Below, piece by piece: positions 7,506 to 16,582 of a stretch of 64,000 bases of DNA. The notes beneath the pieces are model-generated. The model made no database searches. It worked only from the letters and a program-made list of their open reading frames with translations, and was not told where the DNA came from. The position numbers and the translations under genes are program-made. How positions within the stretch are numbered: position 1 is the stretch's first letter; each line of letters starts with the position of its first letter. Where the stretch lies: NCBI RefSeq assembly GCF_030413595.1, contig NZ_CP129238.1, forward strand, positions 3,596,001 through 3,660,000. The letters run 5' to 3'. This stretch comes from Planococcus liqunii (GTDB lineage: Bacteria; Bacillota; Bacilli; Bacillales_A; Planococcaceae).

Positions 7506-10397
7506 TTAATCCTCTTCGCTCGTAATGTAATGATACAACTTATTCTCCAAGCCCTTCTCCAACAGCATATTCATATGGACCACAGGAATCTCTTTCCCAT
7601 TCTTATCTTCCATTGTACTCTGCTCAATCATATTCTTATCCGGAACAACTTCCCCTACGTAATAGAAGTCACCGCCTTCATCGTCGTCTTTTTTCACAAA
7701 TAAATGCAGATCAATGCCTTGTTCTTTAGCGTTAATGATCTTAATAACCTCTTCAGAAGCTAAAGTTCGGTTACTTCTTGTGGACCATTTAAATACCTCT
7801 GGATTGATAAAGCCTTCGGTATAGGCGACACTCGATTCGACTTCATCGTGTTTATGATAAGTAACAAAGATTGGACATGTGCCATGTTTTGTTTTGTAGC
7901 CGTAGATGGTCGAGCTTTCATCATTGGACCAATTTAATAAGCGGCATGCGTCTTTTCGCGTGTATTTTTTATACAACGTTAAAGGCTTTTCGCAGGAATA
8001 TTGTTCACTTAGAAGGACTGCACTGCTCACAATATCCTGAAGCATTTCTCTGAACCTTGGATTAACGTTTAAGTGTTCTCTAATCTCCCTATTAAAAGAC
8101 AAAGCGTCCTCTGCTTCGAATAAGACAAGGGGCTTATTTCCATATTTTTTCTGCATAGCCTCAGTGTAAAATGATAGATTCAAAATTCGCTCCACTGATT
8201 TAAAGGTCTCTTTATTGGTGGTACATCCTTGAAGTTCTAACTTTTCGAAATAGCTCTCTCTAGAAATACTTCCTTCATTCAACAGCAAATGGAGTAACAG
8301 CACTTCATGTTTCCGTTTACCGTTTAAGATTTCTTGCGACAGCATCGTGATCACTTGATCTTCATAAGGGGAAAGAACCGGTTCGATCTCTTTTAACTTT
8401 AAGAGGAAGCGGTAGTAGTTCACGTATTTCTGTACGATAACGAGTGGATCTAGCGAATTGTGGATGATGAAATCTTGCAGCTTTGGAATTTCGCCAATTC
8501 GATTCTTAAGTTCGTTATAGGCATCACGTAGTAATTTCATATCCGTTAAGTTACTACGCTTAATGGCATTAAAGACGCGGTTCTTGGCGATTTCTTCAAA
8601 GTTGACGGTCGAAACGCCTTTGATATAACTGGTGTCTTTCATATGCCGCCGGATATTGTCTTTGTTTTGAGAACGGTCACCGGATAAAGCGACAGGAATG
8701 AGGTAGTTGTTTTTGTAATTTCCGATAAAATCGATAATCGTCACAAACTCTTTGGACCCATGCTTACGGAGTCCTCGGCCCAACTGCTGGATAAAGATAA
8801 TGCTCGATTGGGTTTGCCGCAGCATCACTACTTGGTTCACACTCGGAATATCAATTCCTTCATTAAAAATATCGACGGTTAAAATATAATCGAGCAAACC
8901 GTTTTCTAAACGATCGACTTGGCGAATTCGCTCCTCTTGCGAATGATCACCCGTTAACGCTATTGTTCGAAGCCCTCTTTTATTCAACTCTATCGATAAT
9001 TTCTCCGCTTCGTCTTTTCTGCTACAGAACATCAAGCCTCTAACACCATCACCCGAATGCCCGTAGTAATGAATTTTTTCGAGGATGTGTTCCACGCGTT
9101 CTTCGGTGACAAGTTTTGAAAAAGCCGTCATTTCGTCGATGACGCCTTCTTCGTACTCAATATCAGTTACACCGAAATAATGAAACGGACACAGCATGTC
9201 TTCTTCAAGCGCTTCTTGTAGACGAATTTCATAAGCAATGTTGTAATCAAACAACTCGTAAATATTGAAGTCGTCGGTGCGCTCTGGTGTCGCGGTCATG
9301 CCCATAAGAAATTGGGGTTGGAAGTAATCAATGACTTTCTGGTACGATTTCGCTCCTGCTTTATGTACTTCGTCGATTAAAATATAGTCAAATGCTTCTG
9401 GATCGAATTGTCGAAGTGTCTCTTCTTTTGAAATGGTTTGAATGGTTGCGAATAAATAACGTGCATCCGTTTGTCTCGAAGATCCTGATAGGATACCAAA
9501 GTCTTCTTCTGCCCCGCCTAAAATTTGAAGAAAATCAGACTTCGCTTTTTGTAGTATCTGTTCGCGGTGAACGATAAACAACATTCGTTTTGGTGCGAAG
9601 CTCCGAACATCAAATGCCGACAAGTACGTTTTTCCGGTCCCTGTTGCTGAAATGACCAAGCCTTTATCATGACCTGCTTCTCGCACTAATTGAATTTTTT
9701 GAAGGGCTGCTTGCTGCATTTTATTTGGCTTAATTTTCAAAGCTTCTTCAATAGCATTTGTTTCATATACACCCGGAAAATCGGTAACCAAACTAACTTC
9801 GCGATTATTTGCAGGTGGGACGTAGGAAGACGCATAATGTTCAATCCATTCTTCTGTTAAAGGAATAGCAGTATCCCACACTTCTTCAAATTGATCGTTA
9901 AAATGGTTAACGATTTCTCCATTTTCTAAGGAAGTTAATTTGACGTTCCACTCGTAATTCACCTTTAATGCATTGGCCGTTAGATTGGAGCTGCCTACAA
10001 TTAAAGAATGATGCGTTTCATGATTAAAGATATACCCTTTGGAGTGAAACCCTTTTTTATTGGCTAGTCGCACTTCGACATTTGTGATTTTCAACAGCTC
10101 TTTAAACACTTTAGGCTGATTGAAGTTAAGAAATGTTGATGTCAAAATACGTCCTTTGATCCCTTTTCGTTCTAAGTCTAGAAAATGCGATTTCAATGTA
10201 GCCAAACCACTTTCCGTTAAAAAAGCAACGGAGAAAAGAAACGACTGGCAGTGATCGAGCTCTTCAAGCAGCGCATTTAATACATTTTCATTTGTATTGT
10301 TCACAAGTAGAGTCGGCTTAAATCGCTCTCCACTGTGTTGGGTTTGATCGATAAACCCTTTGTATAAGGATTCTTGTAAATTCTGCAGTAAATTCAT
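7506..10397 (-). CDS. PLD-nuclease/DEAD-DEAH helicase with DUF3427-like C-terminus
   Basis: 963 residues from ATG 10397 (GGTGG six bases upstream; a TTG two codons earlier is less likely). A PLD-type domain at about 35-180 carries FHSKGYIF and LIVGSSNLTANAL. The helicase core has ATGTGKT (about 253), LIDEVHKAGA (about 342), GMTATPERTDD, FNEGIDIP and QQLGRGLR (about 545). The long C-terminal part, with GYKTKHGTCPIFVTYHK and FVKKDDDEGGDFYYVGEV near the end, resembles the DUF3427 region found in this helicase class. The gene looks visibly richer in A and T than its neighbours, a hint of transfer. It lies 24 bases after a Nudix gene. Proteins of this architecture are widespread next to nucleotide hydrolases in accessory loci; I infer a defence role. 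Confidence 0.87.
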   Translation of the reverse strand: MNLLQNLQESLYKGFIDQTQHSGERFKPTLLVNNTNENVLNALLEELDHCQSFLFSVAFLTESGLATLKSHFLDLERKGIKGRILTSTFLNFNQPKVFKELLKITNVEVRLANKKGFHSKGYIFNHETHHSLIVGSSNLTANALKVNYEWNVKLTSLENGEIVNHFNDQFEEVWDTAIPLTEEWIEHYASSYVPPANNREVSLVTDFPGVYETNAIEEALKIKPNKMQQAALQKIQLVREAGHDKGLVISATGTGKTYLSAFDVRSFAPKRMLFIVHREQILQKAKSDFLQILGGAEEDFGILSGSSRQTDARYLFATIQTISKEETLRQFDPEAFDYILIDEVHKAGAKSYQKVIDYFQPQFLMGMTATPERTDDFNIYELFDYNIAYEIRLQEALEEDMLCPFHYFGVTDIEYEEGVIDEMTAFSKLVTEERVEHILEKIHYYGHSGDGVRGLMFCSRKDEAEKLSIELNKRGLRTIALTGDHSQEERIRQVDRLENGLLDYILTVDIFNEGIDIPSVNQVVMLRQTQSSIIFIQQLGRGLRKHGSKEFVTIIDFIGNYKNNYLIPVALSGDRSQNKDNIRRHMKDTSYIKGVSTVNFEEIAKNRVFNAIKRSNLTDMKLLRDAYNELKNRIGEIPKLQDFIIHNSLDPLVIVQKYVNYYRFLLKLKEIEPVLSPYEDQVITMLSQEILNGKRKHEVLLLHLLLNEGSISRESYFEKLELQGCTTNKETFKSVERILNLSFYTEAMQKKYGNKPLVLFEAEDALSFNREIREHLNVNPRFREMLQDIVSSAVLLSEQYSCEKPLTLYKKYTRKDACRLLNWSNDESSTIYGYKTKHGTCPIFVTYHKHDEVESSVAYTEGFINPEVFKWSTRSNRTLASEEVIKIINAKEQGIDLHLFVKKDDDEGGDFYYVGEVVPDKNMIEQSTMEDKNGKEIPVVHMNMLLEKGLENKLYHYITSEED

Positions 10398-10421
10398 CGT
10401 CAACCACCATTCGTTTTCTTC

Positions 10422-10826
10422 TTAGTTTTGATTCACAAAGGTCCGTGCAATTTTTTCAATCGCTGGAATGTCGGCTGGCGCCCATTCCAATTGATTTAAT
10501 TCGTCCGATTTTAACCACTTGATCGCAATATGCTCTGTTAAGACCGGTTCACCTTTTAGAAGCGTGCAGTAAAACGTTGTTAAATGCACAATGCCGAAAT
10601 CGTATTCGTGGACGGTGTGTTCTACTTGTTCGCCGATCTCAATTTCGCAATGCATTTCTTCTTGAATTTCACGCTGTAGCGCTTGTTGAGGTGATTCGTT
10701 TTGTTCGATCTTGCCACCCGGGAATTCCCATAGTCCCGGCAAGGCTTTTTCTGTTCCTCGCTGTGCGCAAAGAATTTTGTCGTTGTCTGTGATGACTGCT
10801 CCTACTACATGGATGTTTTTCTTCAT
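10422..10826 (-). CDS. Nudix hydrolase, MutT/CTP pyrophosphohydrolase-like
   Basis: 134 residues, normal MutT length. The Nudix box is complete: GGKIEQNESPQQALQREIQE followed by E-M, matching GX5EX7REUXEEXGU. The N-terminus VVGAVITDNDKILCAQRG and the LPGLWEFPGG segment are typical of the (deoxy)nucleoside triphosphate pyrophosphohydrolase group that cleans 8-oxo-dGTP or unusual (d)CTP. It is the first gene of the four-gene operon and is separated from the first helicase by 24 bases. Together with the PRA-PH protein this gives two nucleotide-cleaving enzymes in one operon with two nuclease-helicases. Confidence 0.88.
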   Translation of the reverse strand: MKKNIHVVGAVITDNDKILCAQRGTEKALPGLWEFPGGKIEQNESPQQALQREIQEEMHCEIEIGEQVEHTVHEYDFGIVHLTTFYCTLLKGEPVLTEHIAIKWLKSDELNQLEWAPADIPAIEKIARTFVNQN

Positions 10827-10898
10827 GGATGTCTCCTCACTTTTCTACGTATTCATCTCTAATCATTATATTCCTTTAGTTACATTTAATTGAAGTTC

Positions 10899-10943
10899 GA
10901 TTATAATTGGATCTAAACTAATATCTTCCATCTAGTTATAATC
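10899..10943. promoter_or_regulatory. inverted repeat with symmetrical -10-like elements between divergent genes
   Basis: GATTATAATTGGATC (10899-10913) and CATCTAGTTATAATC (10929-10943) are complementary at 12 of 15 positions, with eight perfect outer pairs (GATTATAA/TTATAATC). Both arms contain TATAAT-like hexamers. The repeat lies between the minus-strand Nudix-helicase operon and the plus-strand hypothetical gene, so it could be a shared operator or a divergent promoter pair. Confidence 0.45.
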
Positions 10944-10993
10944 TACGCGTTTTACGAGGGGATATCTACCCTTACGAGAAAGGGGTACTTGAA

Positions 10994-11431
10994 ATGACAG
11001 ATAAGCAAAATTCCATGAGTGTGAATAAGCATGTGCTCACACAGGATTTAAACTTGAGGCAGTATTCCAATACGGCGATTTTCCTTAGAGGTCAACTGTT
11101 TGTATTGTCGCCTTCTGCTCAAAACCAGCACAATTGGTTTGATTTGAGTAAGGTCAATATCGATCGCTATCAAGAAAAGCAATACAAAGGCTTTTTAGTC
11201 GTGCGATTTTTCGATAAGTTATTGGTCGCCGACCTTGATCGTTTTATCCGTGAAATGATGCCGACAAACGTATATGTTCAGCCGAGTTCCGGCCGCCCAC
11301 ACTGGAAATTCAATATCAAATTTTCAAATTCTACTCATTACATCGTCAATCAGCAAAACCCCAACAAAAGGTATCCCATACGTGAGTTTTCTGTACAACA
11401 ATTACAGGAGTTACTTAATAGAAAAGCTTAA
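10994..11431 (+). CDS. hypothetical protein, 145 residues
   Basis: I do not recognise the family. The ATG (10994) has AAAGGGG eight bases upstream, and a strong bidirectional terminator follows. The protein is soluble, rich in Asn, Gln and aromatic residues, with alternating hydrophobic patterns (GFLVVRFFDKLLVADLD, WKFNIKFSNSTHYIV) that suggest a small mixed alpha/beta fold, and no signal peptide or membrane segment. It is transcribed divergently from the Nudix-PLD-helicase operon across a palindromic spacer. It may be an accessory or regulator of that operon, but nothing in it resembles a known DNA-binding domain. Confidence 0.7.
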   Translation: MTDKQNSMSVNKHVLTQDLNLRQYSNTAIFLRGQLFVLSPSAQNQHNWFDLSKVNIDRYQEKQYKGFLVVRFFDKLLVADLDRFIREMMPTNVYVQPSSGRPHWKFNIKFSNSTHYIVNQQNPNKRYPIREFSVQQLQELLNRKA

Positions 11432-11452
11432 TTTCTTCTATAATAAGAATAC

Positions 11453-11489
11453 AAAAAGCGCATCAGGAATTTCTCCCGATGCGCTTTTT
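11453..11489. terminator. bidirectional terminator
   Basis: AAAAAGCGCATC and GATGCGCTTTTT pair perfectly across a 13-base loop between the convergent hypothetical gene and the M24 peptidase gene. Confidence 0.85.
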
Positions 11490-11494
11490 CTATA

Positions 11495-12673
11495 TCAACA
11501 AATAAGCGACGCCAAATCTCGTGGATAATACGTCAGCATCTCAATGCCGTCTTCCGTCACGAGCACCGTGTCGGAATGGCGGAAGCCGCCGAGGCCTGGT
11601 ACGTAGATGCCCGGTTCGACCGTGACGACCATGCCGGCTTTGATTTCCGTGTCGTCTCCGAGGTCGAAGAACGGCGCTTCGTGGCCGAGGAGACCGATGT
11701 TATGCCCCGTATGGTGGCGAGTGAGTTCGGTGATGCCTTGTTCCTTGAAGTAATTCTGGACTTGCTGTTCGACGGATGCGTAGCTCGTGCCTGCCTTGAT
11801 CGCATCGAAGGCGACGTCTTGTGCTTCGTACATATAATTGAAGTATTTCTCCTGGTCTTTTGTGTATTCCCCGACGAACATCGTGCGTTCGAGTTCGCTC
11901 TTATAGCCGAAAACATCGGCGGCGGCTCCGGTTACCAAGGTGTCCCCTTTTTGCAGGATAGCGTTTTGGGTCACGGCGTGCGGGAAGGCTGATTCCGGTC
12001 CGATCTGGCCGCGGAAGATGGCGTAGGCGGTTTGACCATGTGGCTTGTAATCCGGCCCGAGCGTTTCGATCATCGCCATTGTCGCTTCCATAGACGCTTT
12101 GCTGGTGATTTCGATTTCGCTTAATCCTTCTTTCGTGTATTTCTGGAGCAGGCGGTGCGCCAGGTTGCCCCAGCGGCAAGATTCTTTAATGAGTTCAATT
12201 TCACTGTCCGATTTCACGAAGCGGAATTCCTCGATGACGCCGGCCAGGCTGACAAATTCTTTGACGTCGATCAGTTTGTCGACCGATGGTCCGCGGTAGC
12301 CCTGCGACGACCCGTAGCCGATGGCGTCGTAGCCGACTGTCTTCCCTTCAACGCCGTATTCTTTCAAGAGTTGCTTGAAATATTCCATCGGGTGCTTGAT
12401 GCCCGGATATTCCGGGTAGGAATGGACGTGGTCGACGACGCTGTACTCCTCGGCGTGCTCGTGCTCGAGCTGCGGCAGGAAGATATGTACTTTCTTGTCC
12501 GGGTCGACAAACAAGCCGATTGGCCGCTCTGTCGGGTGGAAGTGGAATCCGGTCAGGTAGAAGATGTCGGTGACGGCGAACAACACCGCGGCGTCTACAT
12601 TTTTCTCATCCATTTTCTCGAAAAATTTGTTCTGGCGTTCCTTGAATTCATGCATGGGTATGGTAAGCAACAT
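11495..12673 (-). CDS. M24 family Xaa-Pro peptidase-like protein
   Basis: 392 residues with the creatinase N-terminal domain (1-150) and the pita-bread M24 domain (165-385). Expected M24 landmarks are HHTGHNIGLLGHEAP and VTVEPGIYVPGLGGFR. Of the five metal ligands, the His and the EPG Glu are in place. The first Asp pair reads AAADVFGYKSELERT (second Asp replaced by Glu) and the last Glu region reads FRHSDTVLVTEDG, so metal binding may be altered. The ATG (12673) follows AGGAGG and lies inside the end of the upstream ABC ATPase gene (26-base overlap), making it the last gene of the oligopeptide transporter operon. It probably cleaves imported proline-containing peptides. Confidence 0.82.
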   Translation of the reverse strand: MLLTIPMHEFKERQNKFFEKMDEKNVDAAVLFAVTDIFYLTGFHFHPTERPIGLFVDPDKKVHIFLPQLEHEHAEEYSVVDHVHSYPEYPGIKHPMEYFKQLLKEYGVEGKTVGYDAIGYGSSQGYRGPSVDKLIDVKEFVSLAGVIEEFRFVKSDSEIELIKESCRWGNLAHRLLQKYTKEGLSEIEITSKASMEATMAMIETLGPDYKPHGQTAYAIFRGQIGPESAFPHAVTQNAILQKGDTLVTGAAADVFGYKSELERTMFVGEYTKDQEKYFNYMYEAQDVAFDAIKAGTSYASVEQQVQNYFKEQGITELTRHHTGHNIGLLGHEAPFFDLGDDTEIKAGMVVTVEPGIYVPGLGGFRHSDTVLVTEDGIEMLTYYPRDLASLIC

Positions 12674-13661
12674 GATTAGGTTCCTCCTCTGATTTTATAT
12701 AGAGATGGCAATTCGCCGTGTGGCCATTGCCAAAGTCTACCGCTTTCGGGAATTCCTTTTTGCAGATGTCCATCGCGAACGGGCAGCGGGTATGGAACGT
12801 GCAGCCGGACGGCGGGTTGGCCGGACTTGGCACATCACCCGTCAGGATGATGCGTTCTTTGACTTCCCGCGGGTGGGACACCGGGACGGCAGACATCAAA
12901 GCCTGGGTATACGGGTGCTTTGGTGCTTTGAACAATTCTTCTGTATCCGCCACTTCGACAATTTTCCCGAGGTACATGACCGCCACTTTGTCGGTCATGT
13001 GCTCGATGACGCTCAAATCGTGCGAGATGAACAGGTAGGTCAGGTCAAACTCTTTTTGCAGGTCGAGCAGTAGATTGATGACTTGCGACTGCACCGAGAC
13101 GTCAAGCGCCGATACGGGTTCATCGGCGATGATGAAGTCCGGCTGCAGGATGACTGCCCGCGCGATTCCGATGCGCTGGCGCTGTCCGCCCGAGAATTCA
13201 TGCGGGTAGCGGTCAAGATAGGATTTGGGCAGTCCGACGATATGGAGAATACGCAGGATTTTCTCGAGCCGCTCCTCTTCTGTGAAATTGCGATGGATGC
13301 GGAGTGGCTCCATCAAGATCTGCCGGATGGTCTTTTTCGGATTCAGCGAGGCATACGGATCCTGAAAAATCATCTGCAGTTGGCTCCGCAGACTGCGCAT
13401 ATCCCGGTAAGACAAATCCAAGATGTTCTGGCCTTCATAGAACACTTCGCCTGCCGTCGGTTCCGTCAAGCGGAGAATCGTGCGCCCCGTTGTCGATTTG
13501 CCACAGCCCGACTCGCCTACCAAAGCGAAAGTCTCGCCTTTGTTGATGGTGAAGCTGACGTCATCGACAGCGCGGACGACGACTTTTTTCTTGAACATGC
13601 CTTGCGGGATTTCGTAGTACTTCTTTAAATTATTGACTTGCAGCAGCACTTCGCCTTTCAT
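12648..13661 (-). CDS. oligopeptide ABC transporter ATP-binding protein (OppF/DppF type)
   Basis: 337 residues. Walker [10 protein letters not shown] near 50, Q-loop [10 protein letters not shown], signature [13 protein letters not shown], Walker B DFIIADEP, then the C-terminal oligopeptide-transporter extension with the Cys-rich [14 protein letters not shown] segment. It powers peptide import with the partner ATPase. Its ATG directly follows the TAG of the partner gene (TAGATG). Standard length and full motifs. Confidence 0.93.
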   Translation of the reverse strand: MKGEVLLQVNNLKKYYEIPQGMFKKKVVVRAVDDVSFTINKGETFALVGESGCGKSTTGRTILRLTEPTAGEVFYEGQNILDLSYRDMRSLRSQLQMIFQDPYASLNPKKTIRQILMEPLRIHRNFTEEERLEKILRILHIVGLPKSYLDRYPHEFSGGQRQRIGIARAVILQPDFIIADEPVSALDVSVQSQVINLLLDLQKEFDLTYLFISHDLSVIEHMTDKVAVMYLGKIVEVADTEELFKAPKHPYTQALMSAVPVSHPREVKERIILTGDVPSPANPPSGCTFHTRCPFAMDICKKEFPKAVDFGNGHTANCHLYIKSEEEPNHVAYHTHA

Positions 13662-14648
13662 CTACCCCACCTCCCCTTCGGTCGTATCCTGGAGCCAGCA
13701 TTTGCTGAGGTGATCGCCGTCCTGGAAAACCGGCGGTGTCTTTTGAAAACATTTCGCAAATGCGTATTGGCAGCGGTTCGCAAAAACACAGCCTTCCTTG
13801 ATCTCTTCGGGCTTCGGCACTTGTCCGCTGATGGAGTAGAGCCGGCTCTTGCGTTCGTTGTTCGACGGCATCGAATCGATCAGCCCTTGTGTATATGGAT
13901 GCAGCGGGCGGTCGAACAGCTCGTTCACTTCGGCCATCTCGACGATTTCCCCGGCGTACATGACGACGACCCGGTCGCACATTTCAGCCACGACCCCGAG
14001 GTCATGTGTAATCAGCAGCAGGCTCATATCGTTCTGCGTTTTGATGTTCTTCATGAGTTCCAGGATTTGCGCCTGGATGGTCACATCAAGCGCAGTCGTC
14101 GGCTCATCCGCGATCATCAGCCGGGGTTCGCCGAGAAGTGCCAGGGAAATCATAACGCGCTGACGCATGCCGCCTGACAACTGATGCGGATATTCGTTGA
14201 CGATCTCTTCCGCCCGCGGGATGCCGACTTGCTTCAGCACCGCAATAATCGCTTGGTTGATCGCTTTCTTCGACATTTTCTTGTGCTGCCGGAGCGGTTC
14301 ACTCAGCTGTTCGCCGATTGTAAATACTGGATTGAGCGACGTCATCGGCTCCTGAAAAATCATGGAGATTTCATTGCCGCGCAGCTTCCGGTACTGCTTT
14401 TCGGTCAGCGCTGTCAGGTCCTTGCCACCGAACAGGATTTCCCCGGACGTAATTTTGCTGATCTTGTCGGGAAGCAGTCCCATAACGGCCAGGGATGTCA
14501 GGCTTTTGCCGCTGCCGGACTCACCGACTACTCCGAGCGTCTCACCTTTTTCGATGGTGAAGTTCACGCCGCGGATCGGTTCGACCGTGCCTTTGCCGCT
14601 TTTGAATTGTATTTTCAAGTCTTTGATTTCAAGAATTGCATCAGCCAT
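13662..14648 (-). CDS. oligopeptide ABC transporter ATP-binding protein (OppD/DppD type)
   Basis: 328 residues with Walker A GESGSGKS, LSGGMRQRVMISLAL signature, Walker B RLMIADEPTTALD, and the oligopeptide-type C-terminal extension (GCVFANRCQYAFAKC). It pairs with the following ATPase to drive the two permeases. It starts 15 bases after the DppC-like permease gene. Confidence 0.93.
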   Translation of the reverse strand: MADAILEIKDLKIQFKSGKGTVEPIRGVNFTIEKGETLGVVGESGSGKSLTSLAVMGLLPDKISKITSGEILFGGKDLTALTEKQYRKLRGNEISMIFQEPMTSLNPVFTIGEQLSEPLRQHKKMSKKAINQAIIAVLKQVGIPRAEEIVNEYPHQLSGGMRQRVMISLALLGEPRLMIADEPTTALDVTIQAQILELMKNIKTQNDMSLLLITHDLGVVAEMCDRVVVMYAGEIVEMAEVNELFDRPLHPYTQGLIDSMPSNNERKSRLYSISGQVPKPEEIKEGCVFANRCQYAFAKCFQKTPPVFQDGDHLSKCWLQDTTEGEVG

Positions 14649-14663
14649 CTACTTCTCCTCCAA

Positions 14664-15581
14664 TTATTCTCCTTTTAATCCGGGATCCAGTGTGTCACGC
14701 AGCCAGTCGCCAAAGAGGTTGACTCCGAGCGCCGTGAAGACGATCGCTAATCCAGGGAACGTGATGAGCCACCACGAGCTGAAGATATAGTCTTTCCCTT
14801 CGTTCAGCATATTGCCCCATGCCGGAGTCGGCGGCTGAACACCGAATCCGAGGAAGCTGACGGATGCTTCGGCAATGATGTACGTCCCAATCTGAAGCGA
14901 CGCCAGCACGATGATCGGCGTGTACAAATTTGGAACGATGTGCTTCACCAAAATCTCGAAACGGGAGACGCCGGTAGCAACGCACGCCGTGATGAATTCT
15001 TTTTCGCGGAGGGCCAGCACTTCACTTCGGATGACCCGCGCAAAAATCACCCACCCGCCTATTGCCAGGGAAATAATGATGTTCCGGAGGCCCGTCCCGA
15101 TGACCGCATTAATGACCAGGACCATCAGGATAAACGGGAAGCTCAGCTGAACGTCAACGATCCGCATCAGGATGATGTCGATCCAGCCCCTGAAATAACC
15201 GGCAATGACACCGACAATTGTGCCGAACAGTCCGGCGATGACCACGGTTGCGACTCCGATCAACACCGATACACGCGCCCCCATAATGATCCGCGACAAG
15301 ATGTCACGCCCCAGCTGATCCGTTCCGAGGACATGCCCTTCTGTCATCGGCGGCAGCAATTTGTTGCCCAGTTCTGCATGCAGCGGATCGTACGGCGTAA
15401 TCCATTGGCCGAACAGGCTCAAGAGGATCAAAATGATGATGATGCCAAATCCGAGCATGCCTGTCCAGCTTCTGGCAAGCTGGGAAAAGAATGCTTTGGT
15501 TTTTGAGTTTTTCTTGAAATCCAGCGAAACTTCATTCGGGACTTCTTCGCTTCCTTGAAGGCTTGGAGCCATTTCTTTCAC
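14664..15581 (-). CDS. oligopeptide ABC transporter permease (OppC/DppC type)
   Basis: 305 residues. One membrane segment at about 40-60, an extracytoplasmic region containing LGTDQLGRDILSRIIMGAR (a hallmark of the C-type permease), then five more segments. The EAA loop reads EKEFITACVATGVSRFEIL..HIVPNL. It forms the channel with the B-type permease encoded immediately upstream; the two genes abut. Confidence 0.92.
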   Translation of the reverse strand: MKEMAPSLQGSEEVPNEVSLDFKKNSKTKAFFSQLARSWTGMLGFGIIIILILLSLFGQWITPYDPLHAELGNKLLPPMTEGHVLGTDQLGRDILSRIIMGARVSVLIGVATVVIAGLFGTIVGVIAGYFRGWIDIILMRIVDVQLSFPFILMVLVINAVIGTGLRNIIISLAIGGWVIFARVIRSEVLALREKEFITACVATGVSRFEILVKHIVPNLYTPIIVLASLQIGTYIIAEASVSFLGFGVQPPTPAWGNMLNEGKDYIFSSWWLITFPGLAIVFTALGVNLFGDWLRDTLDPGLKGE

Positions 15582-16499
15582 CTACTTCACTCGTATTTGA
15601 GGATTTACATATGCATAGAGAATATCAGCGATAAAGTTAATGACGGCATAGATCAATGCGATGATGAAGACGCCGGCGAGAACAATCGGGAAATCACGGT
15701 TCATCAGCGATTGCATCAACAGCCTGCCAATGCCCGGCCAGGAGAACACGACTTCCGTGATGACCGCTCCCCCAAGCAGGACCCCTAAATCCAGCGCCAC
15801 TAACGTAATGATGGGAATCAATGAATTTTTCAATGCATATTTCATGATCAAACGTGAAGGCGGCACTCCTGAAGCTTTCGCAGTCCGGATATAGTCATTC
15901 CGGAGAATGTCGAGCATGGATGATCTTGTGAAACGGGTGAAGCGTGCGACGCTGTATGCGGCAAGCGTCAATGTCGGGAGCAGCATATGGACGAGCGAGC
16001 CGCCCCCGCCTGAAGGCAGGATTTTGAACTGGGCTGCAAAAATGTAAATAAGGATCAAGCCGAGCCAGAAGCTTGGGACCGCTTGGCCGACGACCGTCAA
16101 CCCGACGGCAATCCGGTCGAATATTGTATTGCGCTTATATGCCGACAATACGCCCAAGGGAATCGCAATCAGCAGTGACAGCACCAGTGCGGAAATCGCC
16201 AGCTGGAACGTGGCCGGTACCCGGCTCAGCACAATGCTCAGCGCATCTTCCTGGCTTCTCAGTGATTGGCCGAAGTCACCTCGTACGGCACTGATCATGA
16301 AATCCCCGTACTGGACGATGAGCGGTCGGTTATAACCCAGGAGTTCCCGGTATTCCTCGATTTGTTCTTTCGGGGCATCCGGCGGCAGGAACAGTGTGGT
16401 CGGGTCTCCTGACAAACGAATCAAGAAAAAGACGACGGTAAGCGCCAAAAAGACGACAACGATGACTTGCAAAAATCTCTTAATGATAAAATCCAGCAT
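15582..16499 (-). CDS. oligopeptide ABC transporter permease (OppB/DppB type)
   Basis: 305 residues with six membrane segments, an N-terminal segment followed by the family stretch around LIVQYGDFMISAVRGDFGQS, and the EAA loop NDYIRTAKASGVPPSRLIMKYALKN. First permease gene of the operon. It is separated from the substrate-binding protein gene by an 83-base gap with a hairpin terminator, which would set permease expression below that of the binding protein. Confidence 0.92.
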   Translation of the reverse strand: MLDFIIKRFLQVIVVVFLALTVVFFLIRLSGDPTTLFLPPDAPKEQIEEYRELLGYNRPLIVQYGDFMISAVRGDFGQSLRSQEDALSIVLSRVPATFQLAISALVLSLLIAIPLGVLSAYKRNTIFDRIAVGLTVVGQAVPSFWLGLILIYIFAAQFKILPSGGGGSLVHMLLPTLTLAAYSVARFTRFTRSSMLDILRNDYIRTAKASGVPPSRLIMKYALKNSLIPIITLVALDLGVLLGGAVITEVVFSWPGIGRLLMQSLMNRDFPIVLAGVFIIALIYAVINFIADILYAYVNPQIRVK

Positions 16500-16542
16500 G
16501 AAAGGACTCCCCTTCTCCTAACTCCCTTGATTGGTCTAAAAA

Positions 16543-16572
16543 AATAAAGGAGAAGCTAGGCTCTCCCTTATT
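16543..16572 (-). terminator. internal attenuating terminator between binding protein and permease genes
   Basis: Minus strand AATAAGGGAGA...TCTCCTTTATT stem with one mismatch, followed by TTTTTTT. It sits between the abundant binding protein gene and the permease genes, a usual place for partial termination. Confidence 0.7.
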
Positions 16573-16582
16573 CAATTTGCTG

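Noticed and set aside
4730..10403. Possibility that the two PLD-helicases are a recent tandem duplication
   Set aside because: They share only domain order and motifs; lengths, C-terminal regions and composition differ clearly.
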